Assembly (NCBI GenBank): GCA_023846275.1
Contig: JAIUJO010000071.1
Coordinates: 922,434 to 986,433 of the forward strand
Direction of reading: 5' to 3'
Length of the DNA: 64,000 bases
From: Vanilla planifolia
Taxonomy: Eukaryota; Streptophyta; Magnoliopsida; Asparagales; Orchidaceae
The position numbers and the translations under genes are program-made. Under the pieces are notes generated by a model. The model was not told the DNA's origin. It made no database searches and was given only the letters and a program-made list of their open reading frames with translations. Below are positions 13,315 through 24,446 of the stretch, piece after piece. Within the stretch, counting starts at the first letter, position 1. Each line of letters begins with the position of its first letter.

Positions 13315-14115
13315 TGTTATTTTGAGTCTTTCATTTCACACTGGAAACTTTTCTAGTAGAAGTTCGAATTCATTTTGTTCAGATATTGATCGGTCTTGGT
13401 TTGACATGGTTTACGATTACTGGTTCTCGAAAGAGTCCATTTCTCCATTAGCTAAACCCTTTCTGGCCCTACCTTTGGACTAGTAATTTGTTGGTACACA
13501 ATCAATGAAGTCCTCCCCTGAATATGTTCCAACGTCTCCAATAGCATGCTCGTACTTTGTTTATCCCATAATAAGTCATCAAAATTCATGCTTTTTGATC
13601 CGTAGATGCTATGGAGAACAAAGGACGAAATACAATAGATTCCTCCACTTAAGTGGTTCTTGCTTCTTGTTTTTCTTGTTCATAACTCCTCCCTAGGTAG
13701 TTCCCAATGTTTGGCACTTTCCATACTTTGTGGGGAAACAACAACAAATTCGCTCATGATCAAGTTACAACCTAAGATCTATGACCATATTATGTTCACT
13801 ATTCGTATTTCATTCATTCCATTGGTATGCTCCCAGGTACCTTTCATTGTGATCCATTTGCCAGAACCTAGGGGCCTTTCTATGGAAAACTTCATTAGTA
13901 ATTGTGATTTTTTGATGATTTTTCCTCTTATCACAGCAGCTCTTTCCACACCTCTAGATATCTGGTATCAACTCGGCACCCGTTTCCATATTTCTTTTCT
14001 TATAGAGTTTGCTATCTATGTGGCATTGATTGTACAAGTTTGTGAAGAGGGCAGGAGGAGTAGAATGGGGGAAAGAGGCTTGATCGACAAAAAAAGGAGT
14101 AGAGTAGCCCCCTAG
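13315..14115 (+). pseudogene. mttB: mttB / tatC-like membrane protein, mitochondrial
   Basis: Plant mitochondrial mttB encodes a TatC-like protein of the inner membrane, the integral component of a twin-arginine-type translocase. Matching segments, in order, are FLVEVRIHFVQILIGLGLT near 13350-13410, IACSYFVYPIISHQ near 13540, YGEQRTKYNRFLHLSGS near 13608-13660, TTNSLMIKLQPKIYDHIMFT near 13745-13805 and LPEPRGLSMENF followed by AALSTPLDIWYQL to 13980; the tail with VALIVQVCEEG ends at a TAG at 14115. Several frame changes split it; the longest open piece is 151 codons (13660-14115). Total span of ~800 bp equals the family. It lies between nad1 exons b and d. The start is estimated, as plant mttB often lacks a clear ATG. 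Confidence 0.85.
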
Positions 14116-14954
14116 AATCTGACAAAAGTAACAATTCAAGAATTCCTGAGCAATTCAAAACCGACATATGTGATTCATTCCCATCATTTTGATAAAAAAA
14201 AAGAAGACTCCTGCCTTAGGAGTGGGATGGGTGAGAAATCTGGTGAGCATTGGTGATGAACGCAAGAAAAGCTTGGAACTCGAGCCTTGCATTTCACTTG
14301 GAAATGAAGCAAGAGAAATGAGGCAAACATGATGGAAGGCCTAGGAAGCGAACCAAAAAGCTTAGCTTTGCTAAGCAGACCAATCTTTCGTACCATGTGG
14401 GCTGCGTTGGTAAAGCCAACCTATTCCGCCCAACATCAAGTGCTCAATGGTTCGGGGACCAAGGCACTTGATAAAAAAACAAGAGGTTGGGGTCTTCCTG
14501 TGTGCCCTTCAAGACAAAAAAGGCACTGCCATCAATCCACATGTCAATTGTAGAGCCAACATTTTTTTATCTGCTCATTCTTGTGAGAAGCACTAAGAGC
14601 TCACTAAGCCAATAATGTCATGGTAAAGGTTATACCTTAGAAAAGAAAGTCAGTGAAGCCCACAGAGCTGTTTCATTTTAGCTATCCCTAGAAGGGCCCC
14701 CTTCCTTATCTTTCTCACTCGATCGAAAGAGGCTTTCGAGAACTTTTGAATCGGGGGGATCCTTAGGTTTTTGTGAAAGGGATGCTCTGATCATGCATGT
14801 TCTTACTTATATGATCAAAAAACCCTAAATTGATGTTGATTCATCCATACTTTCATTATGAAAGCTAATTGCTTGCTGGTTGGGAGTAGTATAAGCGATA
14901 TCATCAACATATGGCTCCATGAGAAGTGGATGAAAATGGCCTTTTTCCTCACTC

Positions 14955-15012
14955 CCATCTTCAATGGGGTCTGCTCTTTTTTTGGGGAGTATGCCAATAT
15001 GATCTTAATGAG
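14955..15012 (+). pseudogene. nad1: nad1 exon d (complex I subunit 1), mitochondrial
   Basis: The segment reads S-S-M-G, then FFGEYANMILMR, and is followed at 15013 by GTGTATGG, a group II intron start. NAD1 exon d is a 59-nt exon coding SSMGxALFFLGEYANMILMS, so length, sequence and 3' splice context agree. One codon-scale loss in the poly-T stretch shifts the frame. It is on the plus strand while exons b and c are on the minus strand; in plants exon c and d are joined by trans-splicing, so this is not a rearrangement that needs a special cause. Confidence 0.8.
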
Positions 15013-15660
15013 GTGTATGGCTTTGCATCTAACATTCATTGGGCTTTCCCTCTATGGGAGCCAACATCCTGGTGTTTTTGTGCAATAAACCCATATGGCT
15101 GAAGAAGACTAATGGTAGGTGGTCCCACAGAGCTTTTAGAGAAAGGTGGCCTAGTGTGTAAGCATAGTAATGAACCATGGCAAACCCTCAGATGACCCAT
15201 CTCAGATTAGAGGGGAGATCCTAAGTAGTGGTGACCCTTTGACTATTCCACAGACTTATACATGTACTGAATGCTCATACAGAAAAGTGAACTCCTGCGT
15301 CTACAACCAGAGGGTTGCTCCAATAAATCCTCTCTTTCTTGTCCTCTCCATGGGGTGTAGACACACCTATGTGGATGACAGGTGATAGTTACAAGAATGG
15401 CAAGAAAGTGAATAGTGTCTGATGATAGTCAAAGATGAATGTAGACCCATTAGATAGGGATAATCATTCCAATCCTAGGAGAGGTGGCAACACTAGCTTG
15501 AGCTTAGGGAAGCCCTATGAGTCACTGAAATGACCACAGGAGGTGCACCCTAAGCCCAGCTTCTCGGAGCTACTATTGCGATGCATATGACCGCTGACCC
15601 GAACAACTATAAGCAAGAGGGTTGGGCTGCTCACCTTCATAGCATAAAAAGGTGACTGTG
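15013..15660 (+). pseudogene. nad1: nad1 intron 4, 5' part
   Basis: After exon d the sequence follows the conserved start of the last nad1 intron: GTGTATGG, CTTTGCATCTAACATTC, then GGGCTTTCCCTCTATGGGA and GAAGAAGACTAATGGTAGG, segments I recall as highly conserved in seed plants. In living mitochondria this intron carries matR, the maturase gene, further in. I do not see matR: the open frame at 15671-15946 does not match it. The intron seems cut off before reaching matR and exon e. Confidence 0.6.
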
Positions 15661-16797
15661 CCTAGATTAGATGTTCACCTTTTTTAAAATAGAAGGAGAA
15701 GTTCAAGGGAGTTTTGATATTCTTTCAAGAATGCTTGGCTTATTCTTCTTCCTATTCTACTTCAACACAGGAGAAGATTGTGACAAAGTGCTAAAAAGAG
15801 CCTTTGAAGGTAGACTAGAGGGGGCCCCTAGTACAGTTTGGAATGTTGGTTTTCTTAAAAAGAGACTGAGGCTGTGGGAGTTTGTGGAGTTAGGCAGGCT
15901 ACTCCCCAGGGACCTAATGATAGAAAGAGAAAGAAGGGTGCATTAGTTTGATGACTGATAGTGACTGCACTTTAGGAAGCTTTTGAGTGCATGATGAGGT
16001 TGAATGGTCTTTCATGTTTCTATTTCAAAAAACTAAGTGTGAAACTATGCCATTCTATTACTGGTCAATAGGGACTAGGATTGACTCTAGCAGCTAAAGC
16101 AAAGGAAGGGGACATCCATTTGTCAGTGGTGACTTTTTGATTCTTTTGATTTAGTTCCCAACGATTGCTAAGGCATACTCTTTTGACACTTTCTTGACTA
16201 ATGAGAAGGCAAGTCATTATTTGGAATAGTTTCCATAATCATAGAGAGGTAGGAAGATACACTAAAAACTCAAATGTGTAGGCCTTCTCGATCCTTATTT
16301 CAAGTGGAGCCATACTCTTCATAGTTGGGGAATAGGAAGGGAAAGATTTGCTTAAGCCATCTTATTAAATAGTCTTTTTTGGACATTAATCCAGCTCTTT
16401 CTTCATCCAGGGTAATCGCTCGATAATGCATCAGTGCAGTCATTTAGCTTTTCTCACCTTCACTTCCTTACCTAGAAGAAATAATTTCAAAAAGAGCGTG
16501 ACCTTTTGAGAACTCACCATGGAAACTCATATCACTAGCATGTGCTTGCTTAACTAGCTTCATACCTTGCTTTGCCATTAGCTAAGTGAGGGAAAGATGA
16601 TTTCAGATCAAGAAGAGAGAACACCCTGACCTTAAACACTGCCTTCAGACTAGCAGCCTTCTTAGCTGCTTTCAGACTGGCAACCAGGCTGAAAGCAAGA
16701 AAGAAAGAAATTCCCACTATGTGCCTTTCTTTGGAATCCACAATTTTCTCATTGGTCAATAAGGAATCGAAAGAGTGACTCTTGTGGGGAATCCCCT
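15661..16797. other. Unrecognised spacer
   Basis: Nothing recognisable. A 91-codon frame at 15671-15946 (plus) is open but has no motif and contains a G/C palindromic core (GAGGGGGCCCCTAG, near 15817). The segment 16620-16700 has two imperfect direct copies of a ~25-bp piece (CTTCAGACTAGCAGCC and CTTTCAGACTGGCAACC). Confidence 0.35.
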
Positions 16798-17021
16798 CTT
16801 ATCCTTAAACCCAATCTGAGTTTTTCAATTTTGGCTTGCTCCCCCACCACGATTGAACGAGAATGGATAAGAAGGTTGCGGTTTGAATGTGATAAGGTGG
16901 GGATGGCAATATTGTATTATGAAGCATGTGGATACAAGCCTTCTTTTCGGTCTTGGAATGAAAATTCCAAATCAACTTTGTTTATGAACAAGGAAGATAT
17001 AAGTAATGCAACTATGAATCG
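16798..17021 (+). promoter_or_regulatory. Plastid rrn16 leader with decayed Prrn promoter
   Basis: The copy starts with the last bases of trnV (TTATCCTTA) and runs through the plastid trnV-rrn16 spacer: CTTGCTCCCCCACCACG, AACGAGAATGGATAAGAAGG and AAGTAATGCAACTATGAATC are all landmarks of this leader. In a plastid it holds Prrn with -35 TTGACG and -10 TATACT; here the -35 region reads TTGAATG and the -10 region AATATTG, so the promoter is worn. The 224-bp spacer directly meets the 16S 5' end. Confidence 0.75.
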
Positions 17022-18512
17022 CATGGAGAGTTCGATCCTAGCTTAGGATGAATGCTGACGACATGCTTCAAACAAAGTCGGACAGGAAGTGGCGTTTCCA
17101 GTGGCGAACGGGTGAGTCACATGCATGAACCTAGCCTTGGGAAGAGAACCACAACTGTAAATGGTTGCTAATACCCTATAGGCTGAGGAGTAAAAGGAGG
17201 AATCCTCCTAAGGAGGGGCTCGCATCTGATGCACTAGTTGGTGGGGTAATAGCTTACTAAGGCAATGATCAGTAGCTGGTCTGAGAAGATGATCAACCAC
17301 ACTGAGACTGAGACATCGCCTAGACTCTTATGGGAGGTAGTAGTGGGGAATTTTCCACAATGGGCAAAAGCCTGATGCAGCAACGCTACATGGAGGAAGA
17401 AGGCCCACGGGTCGTGAACTTCTTTTCTCAAAGAAGAAGCAAAGACAGTATCTAAGGAATAAGCATCAACTAACTCTGTGCCAGTAGTCATGATAAGATA
17501 GAGCATGAAAGCATTATCAAGAATGATTGGGCATAAAACATCTATAGGTGGCTTTTTCATGTCCTCCATCAAATCCCAAGGATCAACCTTGGATAGCTAG
17601 TGGAAACTATCAAGCTGGAGTATGATAGGTACAGAGGAAAGTTTCGATGGCACGGTGAAATGTGTAGATATCATATAGAACACTACTGACAAAAGCACTC
17701 GTGTGGGCCAACATTGATACTGAGAGACGAAAGTTAGGGGAGCAAATGGGATTAGAGACCCCGTAGTCCTAGCCTTAAATTACGGATGCTAGGCATTGCG
17801 CGTATCAACCCATGCAGTGTTGTAGCTAATGCATTCAGTATCCCAACTAGCGAGTATGGCTGCAAGAACGAAATTAAAAGGAATTGACAGGGGCCCACAC
17901 AAGTGGTGGAGCATGTGTTTTAATTCGATGCAAAGCGAACAGCCTTACCAAGGCTTGAAATGTCATGAATCCTCTTTATTGAAAGAGGGGTGCCTTCGAG
18001 AATGTGGACAAAAGTGGTGCATGGCTATCATCATCTCGTGCCATAAGGTGCTGGGTTAAATACGCAATAAGTGCAACCCTCATGTTTCGGTTGCCACCAT
18101 TGAGTTTGGAGCCCTAAACAGATTGCCAGTGATAAGCTGAAGGAATGTGAAGATGATGTCAAGTAATCATCCCCCTAATGCCCTGAGTGACACATGCGCT
18201 ACAAAGGGGGACAAAGGGTCGCAATCTCTCTAGGGTGTGCTAACTTCAAAACCCATCCTCAGATCGAATTATAGGCTACAGCTCCCTTGTATGAAGCTAG
18301 AATCGCTAGGAATTGTCTATAAACCATATGGTGGTGAATTTGTTCTTGGACCTTGTACATAGCGCCAGTCACACTATGGGAGCTTGCCAAGTCCAAAGTT
18401 GTTACCATAACCATAAGGAAGGAGGGGGATGTCGAAGTCAGGGGTAGTGTTTGGAGTGAAGTCATAACTAGGTAGCCGTATAGGAAGGTGTGGTTGGATC
18501 ACCTCCTTTTTA
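17022..18512 (+). rRNA. rrn16: Plastid 16S rRNA, decayed copy 1
   Basis: Colinear with the plastid small-subunit rRNA for its whole length: 5' TGGAGAGTTCGATCCT, the central AGGGGAGCAAATGGGATTAG, AATTAAAAGGAATTGACAGG, and the 3' anti-Shine-Dalgarno end TGGATCACCTCCTTTT. The span of 1,491 nt equals the functional gene, so few net indels occurred. Many C-to-T and G-to-A changes fall on former CpG sites (for example GACGGGGGCCCGCAC has become GACAGGGGCCCACAC), and the 530 loop region GCAGCCGCGGTAA is changed to GTAGTCATGATAA, so it cannot be functional. It is plastid, not mitochondrial, in type (followed by trnI and trnA). Confidence 0.9.
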
Positions 18513-18800
18513 GGGAGAGCTAATGCTTATCCTTGTTGGAAATTTATGTTTGACACTATGTCACACCAAAAAAAAGCGAGCTACATCTAAGCTAAGCTTG
18601 GATATGGAAGTATTCTTTCATTGTTAGATAATGAAGTGAGACCAAGCTCATGAGCTTCTTTTCTTAAGTCATAAGAAGTTGATAGGTTTTGTACATCCCC
18701 ATGGCCCTCCCCTGTGGCGACATGGGAATGTACAAAAGGAAAGTGGTGGATAAGGTTTGGGGTATCTCTTAGTTTTGGCATAGTAAGCAAGGCCCACACG
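18513..18800 (+). other. Plastid rrn16-trnI spacer, copy 1
   Basis: The spacer keeps landmarks such as AGGGAGAGCTAATGCTT, TTTGACACTATGTCACACC, AGACCAAGCTCATGAGCTT and the CCCCTGTGGCGACATGGG hairpin segment. Colinear with the plastid operon. Confidence 0.7.
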
Positions 18801-18837
18801 ATGGCTATTTGTTCAGTAGTAGAGCACACCGCTAAGA
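18801..18837 (+). tRNA. trnI-GAU: Plastid tRNA-Ile(GAU) exon 1, copy 1
   Basis: ATGGCTATTTGTTCAGTAG corresponds to GGGCTATTAGCTCAGTGG of plastid trnI; the exon ends in CTAAGAA where the functional gene has CTGATAA, so the GAU anticodon is lost. The group II intron (18838-19789) and exon 2 (19790-19824) follow. Confidence 0.75.
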
Positions 18838-19789
18838 ATTGCATCATTGCCTCTAGGCTGTGAGGGATCTCAGCTACATGGGTAGTTCAATATGCCCATC
18901 GATGCCTAGCCCGGAGATGTGGATCATCCAAGGTGCATGAGCATGGTGTACTCCTCCTGTTGGAATCAGAGTTTGAAATCAAACTTCTCATCAGTAAGAT
19001 AGATGGAGTGATTCAAGTGAGATCCAAGGGAGATCGGATTTTCTTTTCTCATCACTTGTGGGATTTGGGCAGTTCGAGAGGACACCATTACTACTTACTC
19101 TCTTCTCGAGAATCCTTATGCCCCTAATCAATGTATGGATATCTATCTCTTGAGCATAGGTTGAGGTTTAACCTCAATGGTAAAATCACCTAACAACTCA
19201 TCTTCACAAACTAAGAACTACGAGATCGTGCCTTTCATTTTGGGTGACAGAGGGATCGTACCATGAAAGCCTTTTTTTAATGCTTTTATCAGAGGTCTTA
19301 AGAAAGCTAAACTCTATAGGATTTTTTAAATCCTCCCTTCTTAAAATGAAAAATGTTAAATTCTTTTTCCTCTCCATAGAGACTCAGAGATTGGATCTAT
19401 CCATAACATAAGAAGAATTCTTGGTATAAAGACTTCGTGATTTTTTCGACTCCCTCTGGTAGGTCCTGATCTGTTCAATGAGATGTGTCATCTATTTTGA
19501 TTTATCTATCTATTGCTCTTGACTTGAAATGAGAGTAGGTTTGAAAAAGGATATGAGAATGTCTAGGGTTGGGAAGGGAGGGTCCATCCATGAACGCCTT
19601 CATTTTTCTGCCATCGGAGTTCTTTCACAAAGACTTGCCATGGTTAGGGAGAAGGGGAACAAGCACACTTGAAGAGTGTAGTAGACTGAATAGTTGTATG
19701 CTATGTTTGGGATGGATGAATCGCTCATAAAAAAAGAATTTATTGATTCTCTCTCAATTGGTTGGAGTCAACACAATGATTTACTTCAC
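18838..19789 (+). other. Plastid trnI group II intron, copy 1
   Basis: About 950 bp, the usual length of this intron. Landmarks: GATGTGGATCATCCAAGG, CATGAGCATGGTGTACTCC, ACTACGAGATCGTGCC and the 3' part with AATTGGTTGGAGTC. Decayed but colinear. Confidence 0.75.
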
Positions 19790-19824
19790 GTGCAAGGTCT
19801 CATGTTCAAGTCCAGGATGGCCCA
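19790..19824 (+). tRNA. trnI-GAU: Plastid tRNA-Ile(GAU) exon 2, copy 1
   Basis: The 35-nt exon with T arm ATGTTCAAGTCCAGGATGG and acceptor end GGCCCA matches the plastid trnI 3' exon. Mutations in the variable region (TGCAAGG for GGCGAGG) are of transition type. Confidence 0.75.
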
Positions 19825-19905
19825 GTTATGCCAGGGAAAAGAGGAAAAAGAGGGAAAAGAATAGAAGAAGAATTTGACTCTTTCTTACATGCTTGACTCA
19901 GCTTG

Positions 19906-19943
19906 GGGGATATAGCTCAGTTGGTAGAGCTTCACCCTTGCAA
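19906..19943 (+). tRNA. trnA-UGC: Plastid tRNA-Ala(UGC) exon 1, copy 1
   Basis: GGGGATATAGCTCAGTTGG followed by TAGAGC and CTTGCAA is the plastid trnA 5' exon; the UGC anticodon is still present. The spacer from trnI is about 80 bp, as in plastids. Confidence 0.8.
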
Positions 19944-20658
19944 TTGGGTCATTGAGATTACAGGTTGGTTGTCTAATTGTCTAGGAGACAATGACAGTAT
20001 ATTGTACTTAAACCAGTGGCTCACGTTTTTTAGGTAATGGGGAAGAGGATGAAAACATGCCATTTAAAGACTCTACTCAGACAAAAAAAAGGGGCCATCA
20101 AGAATGTAGAGTAGGTAGGATGAGCAGTTGGCCCTTGCAAATAGCTTGATGCACTATCTCCCTTCAACCCTTTTAGCAAAATGTGGATAAAGGAAGGAAA
20201 ATCCATAACCCCATCATCTGCACCCTGTAGGAATGGCAAGATCACCTCAAGGATGCCTTCGGCATTCATGGGTCATGGATCGACCATAAACCTTATTCAA
20301 TAACTGGAACACATTAGCTATCCACTCTCTGGTTGGGCAGTCAGGGTCAGAGAAGGGCAATCACTTGTTCTTCAAACCAGTATTCTGAAGACCAAAGAAT
20401 CGAGCAAAAAATGTGGGAGAGCTCATTGTTCCTGGTTCTCTATAGCTGGAGTGTATGGAACTGCAAGAATCCTTAGACACAATAATCCTGAGAATGGTAT
20501 TCCAACTTAGCACCCTTTGAGATTTGGAGAGGAGTTGCTCTTTGGAGAGCACAATATGATGAAAGTTGTAAGCAGTGTGCAGGAGGGAGTTCTCTTTGAT
20601 TACTAGCCTATATGCTAGAATTAGTTAGAGAGCCCTAAGAGGTAGTGGTTTACCTTAT
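19944..20658 (+). other. Plastid trnA group II intron, copy 1, with internal deletion
   Basis: Colinear with the plastid trnA intron (TTGGGTCATTGAGATTAC, GAATGTAGAGTAGGTAGG, AGTTGCTCTTTGGAGAGC). At about 20130 the copy passes directly from GCAGTTGG to CCCTTGC. The other plastid copy of this window keeps ~100 bp there (about 32495-32600), bounded by two GTTGG words, so copy 1 lost it by deletion between short direct repeats or came from a plastid lacking it. Confidence 0.75.
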
Positions 20659-20693
20659 GGTAAATTTTAGTGGCTCGAGTCTGCTTACCTTCA
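20659..20693 (+). tRNA. trnA-UGC: Plastid tRNA-Ala(UGC) exon 2, copy 1
   Basis: GTGGCTCGAGTCTGCTTAC and the end CTTCA match the plastid exon GCGGTTCGAGTCCGCTTATCTCCA with transitions. Non-functional: the T loop TTCGA is CTCGA. Confidence 0.7.
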
Positions 20694-20848
20694 GCTCGTG
20701 AACTTAGTTTGAACTGAGTTGATACTAAGATAACACCAAATTGTTCCAATTCAGTAGTTTAATCTATGATTTCTCATCAATGGACATTGATAAGTTTCTT
20801 CCATCTAACAGCACCTTAGGATGGCATAACCACACATTAATGGCGAGG

Positions 20849-21150
20849 TTCATACGAGAAATGGTTGAAAGTGGATACCCAGGAACCCAGAGATGAGGAA
20901 GGGTATAGCAAGCGATGAAATGCTTAGGGGAGATGAAAATTAGCATAGATACAAAGATTCCCAAATAGGTCAACCTCTCAAACTACTGCTAAATCCATGG
21001 GTAGGCAATAGGCGACCGGGCAAACTAAAACATCTTAGTACCCACACAAAGGAAAAGAAAGCAAAAGTGATTCCCAAAGCAGTGAAGAACAAAATGAGAA
21101 TAGCCTAAATCTTGGAAATGTGGTTTTGGGATAGCAAGACAATCGTCGTA
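20849..21150 (+). rRNA. rrn23: Plastid 23S rRNA, 5' fragment, copy 1
   Basis: The first ~300 nt of plastid large-subunit rRNA: TTCATACGAGAAATGG for TTCAAACGAGGAAAGG, GTGGATACCCAGGAACCC, AGCGATGAAATGCTTAGG, AATAGGTCAACCTCTC and the last recognisable bit AATCGTCGTA. The similarity stops sharply at 21150, the right edge of plastid copy 1; the following DNA is of unknown origin. Confidence 0.85.
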
Positions 21151-21814
21151 CCTGTTGAAGAATGAGCTGATGTCTCATAGGCAGTGGCTTGGTGAAGTAA
21201 TCCACCAAAGTCGTAGTGAAAGCAAGTCTTCATAGGGCGATAGTCACTACTTATGCACCCAAACATGGGTGATCTATCCATATGACCAGGATGAAGCTTC
21301 GGTGAAAATCGCTGGAGGTTCAAATTGAGTGATGTTGAAGAATAAGTAGATGAGTTTTTATTAGGGGTGAATGCCACTTGAACCCAGCCCAAGATTTGGG
21401 TCTAAAATTAGCATCTACATTGGGGTTTGATTTCAATCTCAAAGAAGATATTGATCTTTCCAATCGATATTGAACCGAGAGGGGTAGAAGGGGCTCTCTT
21501 TGGTTCATCTCATTAGTCACCATCAAACTACTTGCTACATCTATAGTCATGCCTATGACAGTGCTTCTCCTCTCTCATTTCAAGAAAATCCCTTATTCAA
21601 TCCAATATTTTTGGGCAAGCTTCTTCCATTCCTCATACTTGTAGCTAGCCTTGCGGAGTTCAAGCTAATCTTCCTGTGTTCAAGCGAAGTGGACCTTTTT
21701 TCAGCTTCTTGAGGTGAACTCTTTCGCACTTTTGATCTATCTGAGAGATGGTTACCTTTTCTGAGGTAACCAGTTATGTATCCCCGACTCGTGAATTCAC
21801 GAGTTCATTATTAA
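21151..21814. other. Unrecognised spacer with hairpins near its end
   Basis: No gene recognised. Near the right end there are a GGTTACC/GGTAACC hairpin (21750-21771) and an 18-bp perfect palindrome at 21787-21804. Confidence 0.35.
21787..21804. repeat. 18-bp perfect palindrome
   Basis: ACTCGTGAATTCACGAGT equals its own reverse complement over all 18 positions. A second inverted repeat (7-bp arms, 21750-21771) lies just upstream and the AT-rich TTCATTATTAATGAG just downstream. Confidence 0.75.
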
Positions 21815-22125
21815 TGAGTTCCACTCTAAGGTTCAGTGGGACACTTTGAAAGAAACAAGACTATTGTCATGGCTGAGGATTGCTTTGATTGGCGAAGCCT
21901 CAAATGAGATGTAGCTCGAGTAGTCACTCAATGTTGTATCCTTTAGTCAACCAAGGGTACAACTAGGGATAGTGGACTATACACAACCTTGCCAATCCTT
22001 CATAGACCATGGGAAGATTTAAGCCTAAACATTGTCCTAGGTTTGCCATGCACAACTTGGTGGTATGATTCCATTATCATGGTAGTGGATCATTTCTATA
22101 AAATGGCTCATGTCATATCATCAAA
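21815..22125 (+). mobile_element. Ty3/Gypsy LTR retrotransposon fossil, integrase part
   Basis: A fragment of a plant Ty3/Gypsy pol gene in plus orientation, covering the zinc-binding region and the first part of the integrase core (words such as the group's typical KPWEDLS and LGLP region are recognisable near 21995-22045). No LTRs, protease or reverse transcriptase are seen beside it, so it is a short isolated piece. It is broken, with a few breaks over 300 bp, and looks old. Confidence 0.75.
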
Positions 22126-24446
22126 TATGTGAAGAATCTTACATAGCGTCCCTATTCATGGTGAGATAGTGCACTTACACGAACTTCCCACATAGTCTTA
22201 AATCTAAATACCCCATTTCCAATTTCCACAAATGCTAAAGCAGGTTGAGATCAAGACTTCCTAGAAGCACTGAAACTGGTGAAACTCTGATCAATTGTTG
22301 AAGGCCACCTAAAGATGAGAACATCCTTTACGATAGCACAGTACCACATTGTTGGCTGAAATAGGGTTTGCATGAATCCTCAGGTAAGAGATGCATACAA
22401 GGGATTCTCTTATGACTCTTGGCTTCAAGGAGACTAATTTAGAGACTCTTTTTGACCTATAACCTACTTATCTAGAACCAAATTTTGAGTCATATTTAAC
22501 ATACACCATGGATTTAATAATCTAACTCTTTTCTGAAGATGAATATTATCTATTCAATTATAGAAATCTCTTCTTTCATAGACCTACATAGTCTAGTTCC
22601 CAAGAGGGGGCCCGTGTCAATGGAATTCATACTAAACTCCAAAAGGAACATCTACATCCCATCGTTATGCTTTCAGTTCTTTCCATGTTCCTCTTCTGAC
22701 TTGAGGGGGTGCTTTCATGGGAAGGTGCATGTGAGGGAGGGAAGAATTGCACATTAGTATTGGAGGGCAAGTGTTTTGGCATGGAACTTTGTACGAGTCT
22801 CTAAGGGCTTTGCCTTTCAATGAAGAAGCTACTACAAAAGACAAGCAATATAAAATCAATTCCAATAATGAAATCCCTTTAGCAAGCAGGAAAGTAAGTT
22901 AGAAAAGTAGTGAGGGAGGAGAGACCATACCTTGACTGTAATGGTTTCGGGTTTAGAATCGCACCGAACAAGCCATAGCCATACTGAGTGAAAGTGTGCC
23001 GGTAGCAAAAAGTATCAGATGCTCTGTCTGTCAGAAGTGTTTTCCAGTCGTCGGTTGGGAGGGTAAGAGAGAGAGTCTCTATAGAAGAAGTCAAGATTGA
23101 GGTCTAATTGTTTGATATGGATTTGTGTATGAATAATAGAGCAATGGGTCTATATCCTGTCTTCTTATAACTGATCGATTACACTAAGTCAAGGATGAAA
23201 GTAAAAAAAGGGGGCCCCCTCTAAGGATTCTTTAGATTTTCTAGAGCACTTCACTCGGCCTTTGCCTTGTTCTATTACGAGGTCTAGGCTTCTTTGTGTG
23301 GCTCCTCTTCCCCTCTGCTCTCTTGATTTTTGGCTTCTAAGGTTTTGGATAAGATAGGTGTTCCCTTGTAATGAGATTGAAAGATCATAATCCAAACTAC
23401 GTTTTGCCCCTCAACCCAAGGATGCAGGTCTAATCTTTGAAGAACAAATTCTTGCCTCTATTTCACATTGATGATTCGATAAATGAATTAGAATTGAGTT
23501 GTTTTCATTGGATGGGAGGAATGGAATGATATATTTCATGGTATCTCTTCAAGTTCAAAGTTCATACTTTGATGAATACTAGCCCTACTCTTCATATCTT
23601 TCCAGGCAAGGTTGCTACGGATGAGAGAAAGCTTATTCTTCTTGAGCCCACAGCTATAGAGTCCCTTGACACCATTGATTAGTTAGCACTTGAAGATCGC
23701 AGTTTGATCGAATATGCATGCTCCTCTAAGTGCTTTTCTTTGTATTTGCATATGTATCCCAATTTAGAGTAAGAAAGCTGGCCCAGAGGGGGACCCTCCT
23801 ACAAATTATTATGACGAAACTTATTGAAGGTCAGAGATTATGGGAGAGCATAATGGACTCTAATGAGACCACCTCATAAGGTGTTAGTTAGTTCATGTCA
23901 CTCCTTATTGACAGCACCAAACAAAGGATGGTAGTCTCATGGTGAGATTGTTCCACAGACAATGAGGTCTCCCCTTGAGGTCTCCACTTAGTAAAGATTG
24001 TCTATCGCATCATCCACATCATCAACTCGAGCAAGCCTAGCTTGGCACGTAGCTCGTCTCACTTCAAATAATTATGGGGGTTGTAACTAACTACCATTAA
24101 AAAAGGCTCTAGATGGTTAGCCATTATAACCGTCCACCAGCTCAGTAGGAGGAACTCCACTCTTGATGGTTATAACCACCTACCACCTTGTCTGTCATGT
24201 GGATGCATCTGATGACTAGTTATATCCTATATATAGTGATCTCATCAGCCAGATAAGGGATCTTTTTGGTCCTCTACACATTGACTCTTAATATGTCCAC
24301 CCTCTCATCTTAGGCACATGAGGAACTTGGGGAGATAATACTACTGAGAGAGACCTGGTTTACTCTCTAACTAAGCATTGGTTTTATCCTGGCCAAGCAA
24401 CCAAGGGGACCTAGGTGGGAATAGTGAAATAAAGATAAGGGGAAGA
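22126..24446. other. Unrecognised spacer
   Basis: No gene identified. Open frames up to 72 codons have no motif. G/C palindromic repeat copies occur near 22603, 23208 and 23780. The first part (22126-22500) may belong to the preceding Gypsy fossil, but I cannot show it. Confidence 0.35.

Noticed and set aside
15671-15946. matR piece in nad1 intron 4
   Set aside because: The 91-codon frame shares no motif with matR and its position is not decisive.
17234-17572. 112-codon minus-strand frame
   Set aside because: It is the antisense of the plastid 16S copy.
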